Assembly: GCA_035578175.1 (NCBI GenBank)
Contig: JAQMRL010000002.1
Coordinates: 98,806,748-98,870,747 of the forward strand
Length of the DNA: 64,000 nt
Direction of reading: 5' to 3'
From: Catonia carolina
Lineage: Eukaryota; Arthropoda; Insecta; Hemiptera; Achilidae
Part shown: positions 1 through 64,000 of the stretch, in pieces
Layout: every line of letters starts with the position of its first letter
How positions within the stretch are numbered: position 1 is the stretch's first letter
The notes under the pieces: generated by a model
Told to the model about the DNA's origin: nothing
Database searches by the model: none
What the model saw: the letters and a program-made list of their open reading frames with translations, nothing else
Position numbers and translations under genes: made by a program

Positions 1-377
1 ATTTTAGTCTGTGAATCAAAGTCCCAAACGAATGCCGCACCATAGAGGCTCGGGTTAGTGGAAAGAAATATATGAAACTATTCACATCTATCTGGAAAAT
101 GGTCTAGCAAAGGGGGCACCAAGAAAGATGCGGGGCTTTCTATGAGTAGTTTTCATGTAGTTAAGGTCTAGATCCATCGCTTCAACTTTCAAAATTAACT
201 CCATTAGATTTTAAAGATTAATAGCCCTACAAAATATCTTAAGGGGGGAAGTTACCCAAGATTTATGATATTTTTCAATATTTTCTAACCTTTTTTAAAC
301 TATTTTTGTAGACTTTTGTGAACATTTTGGTATATTTATTTTATTTTCTCCGTTTTTTTAAGTACAAAGAACAAAGA

Positions 378-682
378 CAGTGGCGTAACTAGGACTTAAC
401 TTTTGGGGGCGGAGGGATGGATCTATTTGAGGCTTGCGGTCAAAACACTACGAGAGTTTTTACCGAGAATATTAGTTAATTAGGTAGTTAATATTAATTA
501 AAGAAACCTGTTACAATTCGTTAATTATGCTAATAAACTACTAATTTGAATAAATTTGATGGGCCTAATTAAAACTAAAACATTTAATTACTGTATTTCA
601 AACAAGTTGGATCGCTGTTATACGAATATTTTTTTATTTTTAGGGTTCCGAGGGGGATTCTGTCCCCCTAGTTACGCGACTG
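378..682. mobile_element. hAT-like MITE, 305 bp
   Basis: Terminal inverted repeats CAGTGGCGTAACTAG and, at the right end, the complement of CAGTCGCGTAACTAGGG (one mismatch in the first 15). CAGTGGCG termini are typical of non-autonomous hAT elements. The flanking 8-mers AACAAAGA and ACCAAAGT agree at 6 of 8, as a decayed hAT 8-bp duplication. No coding capacity. Confidence 0.6.
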
Positions 683-899
683 ACCAAAGTGTTTCTGTAG
701 AAACAACTGAAGATTATTTTTAAGAAATTTTGCTATTTTAAAACTTCAATATCACTCTCCGCTATAAGTTGAGATAAATCTTCAAGAACTTTTTTTGAAT
801 GAAAGCTGGTGTTATCCTCTGTAATCTTATAGTAGTTATGATAATCTCCACGCGTAAGTAGGTCCTATCTATAACCACATGGCAAGAAACATTTACTCT

Positions 900-1105
900 C
901 TGTCTGTAACTTGACAGCCTCCCGTAGAGAGGAGCATAATATGCCCGCTACTAGCCTCAATAACATTTCATTATATACTACTACTACTACTACTACTAGT
1001 AATTAGTACACTGGGCTTTTTTCATAATGAGGTGTTATTGAGAAGGCTAGTAGCGGGCCGATTCTGCTCTTCTCTGCGGGAGGCCATCAAGTTATGGACA
1101 GACAG
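900..1105. mobile_element. Inverted-repeat MITE, family M1, copy 1
   Basis: Arms of about 80 bp. The left reads CTGTCTGTAACTTGACAGCC and the right is its diverged complement ending in GACAGACAG; both contain CCCGCTACTAGCCT and AATAACA. The loop has a (TAC)n tract and TTAGTACACTGG. A second, SINE-interrupted copy lies at 46651-47027 (about 85 percent alike by eye). Confidence 0.75.
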
Positions 1106-2237
1106 TAGTTCTAGTATCAGCTGATTTAGTATCTTATTTACAATGTTCAGATTGTGTTGTACATAGTGTTGTTCTGTTTGTTATAATTCCATATAGCTAC
1201 TATTTTTCTATTTTGTAGTTTATTGTATTTATTTATAATCAAGTGATATACTATTTAGGTGTCATTCAGTGAAGTCGTGTGTTTATGATAAACTGTTATA
1301 TTTTATTCCTGAAGGTTTTGTTGTGATTTTAGAAACCAGTATTAGATAGTATTTATTGTTATTTTGCTATTATGGGCAATTAAAAAATTGTTCGTAATAA
1401 AACAAAAATGGGCTTGAATGGTAACTGCTCATTTGGGTGCTGGAAACGATGGGAAAAGATGCCGTGTTAAAAAAATAAGAGGCCTGTAATAAAAAGACCC
1501 TCAGCCTGGCGCTTCTTTCCTTTTCTCCTACTAATTTTTCGAAAGTTTATTTTATTTATTTTTCATGAACCATAACTTTGGAACTATTCAACCTAGATTG
1601 ATAAATCTATGGTGATTGATTTATACCCTATGGCGTAGTGCGTAGAAAACAAAATTTAAAGTGGTTGGAAATACTGTATTTATAGTACATTATATTTATT
1701 CGCACAAATAGGCCTATTTAACCCTGATTCAAAATACATTTTGTAAATTATTTTCCTTTAAAATCAAAAGAATATTCTAATGTACTACACCCTAGAGTGA
1801 ATTTATTTCTTTAATTTGACACTAAGTTCATGTAAATCAGTTGTAGGTAACAGTTATGATTCCTGAAAAAATGCTGTTTTTTCATCCCCGCCTCTATTAC
1901 AAGGGTTGGGAACAAACAGGAAAAATAAATAAACAAAAATTAGTAAAAAGGAAATACTTTTAAATTAATTTTAACTGATTTTAGGTTATGTTACTTTTAG
2001 GAAGGGGCAGCACAATCACAGGTTTTTTCTTACTATAAGGCGTACAGTGTGATTAGAGAAAGAACTGGTTAAATATTGGAATGTTAAATTTTTTTACGAA
2101 GAAACTGGTTAATGGGATTGAATGGAAACCATACCCAACCATAATGTGTGTTTATCCACTTTCGGATTTAAATGACAGAATCCAAGTTTTTCATGGGCCA
2201 CTAACAAACATTTTTTGCATGAATAGTGCATAATAAC

Positions 2238-2515
2238 ATACAGAGTTGGTCTAGTAATTAAGTCTGCGAGTTAGCTGTTTAACAGCTGATTTTCAGAAAG
2301 GAAGGTTTCATGGTTCAAATCTTAGTAAATATAGTTATTTTTATATGGATTTGAATACTAGATAGTGGTTACCTTTATACTTTGATGCTTGGACCATACC
2401 TTCTCAGGAATGGTCAGCCTGAGTCAGTACAAGACTACTCCTTATTTACATACCATACATATCACCTCATCTCATTGGGTTGTGGTGTTGCTTATTGTTC
2501 TTAAATTGAAGAGAT
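2238..2515 (+). mobile_element. tRNA-derived SINE
   Basis: A-box-like TGGTCTAGTAATTAAGTC and B-box-like GGTTCAAATCTTAG about 75 bp apart, then a body with GGATTTGAATACTAGATAG and GAATGGTCAGCCTGAGTCAG. The layout is tRNA head plus unrelated body. Boundaries are approximate and no clean TSD was found. Confidence 0.55.
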
Positions 2516-3215
2516 GCAACGTACGGGCATTAGAGATAAAAAGGTACGTGATATTTGGATAAATATCACCTGGTGACTGCATAATAGAGGAGTGCTCTAC
2601 CACAGCCTAATAATAATATGTCTGTCTAATCTAATAATGGTATTAAATAATGTAAATGGCGCACAAGTAATCATTTTTAGTTTTTGTGTTATTATGGTGG
2701 ACATTAAAATTTTCCATAAAGGTATAGCTATTGGGCAAATATACCCTACCAAAAACCATAATCTTAAAAGTGTAGAGTCAGGGAACCCTCTAAAATAAGC
2801 AATTTAATTTCTCTGTAAGCAATTTAAGCTTTTTAAATAGTGGTCTGCATGAAGTTAGGCAGTTACCTCTCACCATAGACCTAATTGCTTTCTTTTGAAT
2901 TTTAAGAACCTTATCCATATTACCCGTACTAGAATTACCAGACACTAAAATAGGTTAACAGATGTAAGACAGTAAGCTAATAATAATGGGCTGTATGCTA
3001 GCCTGTTACAATGAATCCTGCAGAATTGAAGAGTTGTTGTTGGACCAGCTTAAATCTTGAACATTAGTTCCATTGGTGTTTTCATTTAAAACTTAAGTTT
3101 GTATTAATTTTTCTTTAGAGTTTATTTAGATTAATATTATATATTGTACACAGATTCTGAGTAATAAACTGGCTGTTTAGTCTGTAGTTCTATATAATAG
3201 ATTTTAGAGGGTTAT

Positions 3216-3852
3216 CTTCTTCTTTAAGTGCCGTGTCCTCCTAGAACATTGGCGATCAGTCGCATGACCTTCACTCTGTCCACAGCCAACCGAAATAGTG
3301 TCGTGGTGCTCACCCCGTACCACTGGCGAAGGTTCCTAAGCCAGGACGTCCTCCTACGTCCGGGGCCGCGCGTCCCCTCTATCTTCCCCTGGATGATCAC
3401 ATGCAGCATTCCATATTTCGGATTTCTCATCACGTGGGCAAAGTACTCTAATTTCCTTCTTTTTATGATATTAAGCACTTCTTTTTCTTTGTTTAGCCGT
3501 TGCATTACCACTTGATTCGTCACTCTGTCCATCCACGATATCCTCAACATTCTGCGGTAAGCCCACATTTCGAAAGCCTCAATCCTCCTGCACATTGCTT
3601 CTGTGAGGGTCCATGCTTCCATCCCATAGAACAAAATGCTAAACACATAACAGCGCAATAAGCGTATTCGCAGCGCAAGTTTTAAGTCTCTACTTGTTAG
3701 CACCCTTTGCATTTTCCTAAACGATGTTCTCGCCTGCTCTATTCTGCATTTAATCTCCTGCGACAAGTCCCACTCCTCGTTCACCCAGCAGCCCAAATAC
3801 TTGCATGCCTGCACTCTTCGCACTATGTCCCCATCTATCATATCTATTCAAC
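3216..3852 (-). mobile_element. RTE-like LINE, 5'-truncated, 14-bp TSD
   Basis: Minus-strand reading frame 3841-3224 (205 codons) is the C-terminal part of an endonuclease/reverse-transcriptase polyprotein, after the RT palm: RRIEAFEMWAYRRMLRISW and a basic GRRRTSWLRNLRQWYG tail. The 3' end finishes with short AAG repeats instead of poly(A), as in RTE-type elements. Perfect direct repeats TTTTAGAGGGTTAT at 3202-3215 and 3853-3866 flank it exactly. The frame is open with no stop, so the insertion is fairly young. Confidence 0.85.
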
Positions 3853-4444
3853 TTTTAGAGGGTTATGGATGTGTTAAAAATAACAAATTTATGTTTGGTT
3901 TTTTTTATCAGAATTTTTTAAGTGATCAAGTTAGATACATTTGTTTTGCTTTAATTTTAGGCCTAATGAGTCCATACCAACTCTTTTAAGAATTTTTAAT
4001 CTTATTTTGGTTTAATTATTCAACTTTATTTAAAACCTTACTAGTTAGAACAAACTTTACATCTACTCATGATGGTATAATGTGAAGGGTATCTCAGTTT
4101 GCTGTGTATGGGTGTAAAAAAAGTGTGTATGGGTCTATTGTTGTGTTAAGACTGTTATAATCTTAACTTTAATTATTATACCAAATATTATTTGTCAATC
4201 AGCTATTTTCTTCACCGATTTGTTACTTAAATTTTAATCACTACAGATATCAAAATAGTTAAGTGTTAGTTGGTCATCTCAAAAAGCTGCTAATGTCACC
4301 AGTTTAACTTAAATTGTGTTGTGAATTTCTGTCAGCTGAAGAATATGATGGCTAGAAGTATCATTGTATTTTATTTGTATGTATTTAGTCTTTGCATATT
4401 ATATTGATTTAAAAATTTATATATTTATTTTTTGTTTTTCACAG

Positions 4445-64000
<59,556 letters not shown>

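Noticed and set aside
1..377. Possible upstream gene or shared collagen IV promoter at the left edge
   Set aside because: No open frame, TATA/initiator pair or conserved block that I can defend; a head-to-head vkg partner would be outside the window.
2592..2798. 68-codon + frame that looks like a signal peptide ending NGAQ just before a GTAATC, as a Col4a1 first exon would
   Set aside because: It starts at GTG, not ATG; a stop lies six codons upstream (2574-2576), and the only in-frame ATG leaves 10 residues, too short for a signal peptide. No support for this as the missing first exon.

Overview
The window is part of one large insect-type gene, read on the + strand: collagen type IV alpha-1 (the Drosophila Cg25C/Col4a1 type), a basement-membrane protein. 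Twenty-eight coding exons can be followed from 4445 to the right edge. Together they give 4809 nt, exactly 1603 codons, in one unbroken frame. They cover the N-terminal 7S region with its Cys-X3-Cys pair, nearly all of the interrupted Gly-X-Y triple helix, and the first part of the C-terminal NC1 domain. The signal-peptide exon (left) and the rest of NC1 (right) lie outside. Every internal exon starts at a glycine codon, either whole (phase 0) or split G|GN (phase 1). Exon 22 uses a non-canonical GC donor.

The AT-rich DNA, intron-rich gene, dense mixed transposons and the match to the insect alpha-1(IV) chain point to an arthropod, most likely an insect. I cannot name the species. No second host gene is supported on either strand.

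The introns are a transposon graveyard. 1-4444 (5' flank or first intron): a hAT-like MITE, an inverted-repeat MITE, a SINE and a 5'-truncated RTE-like LINE with a 14-bp target-site duplication (TSD). 4.6-13.5 kb: an RTE-like LINE with a 13-bp TSD, a SINE, an internally deleted pogo/Tigger remnant, and a complete pogo/Tigger element with one frameshift. 13.7-27 kb: a hAT remnant, a hAT-type MITE with perfect 8-bp TSD, two SINEs, a decayed mariner and a fold-back. 27.2-34.6 kb: a fold-back, a decayed LINE, an almost full-length RTE-like LINE (12-bp TSD, internal deletion in the endonuclease), and a Jockey-like LINE whose catalytic ADD motif reads ADG. 34.8-46.4 kb: a long-TIR MITE, a deleted mariner, a tandem repeat, a large A/T fold-back and LINE fragments. 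46.6-64 kb: a SINE nested in a MITE, a Helitron helicase remnant, a DD82E Tc1/mariner-type ('Sailor'-like) element inside a minisatellite, and LINE remains.

Nothing here is a new multi-gene system. The points most worth checking are the DD82E element, the GC-AG intron, paired inverted SINEs that could pair across exons 3-6, the nested SINE-in-MITE, a four-copy unclassified dispersed repeat, and cleanly dated insertions with intact TSDs.
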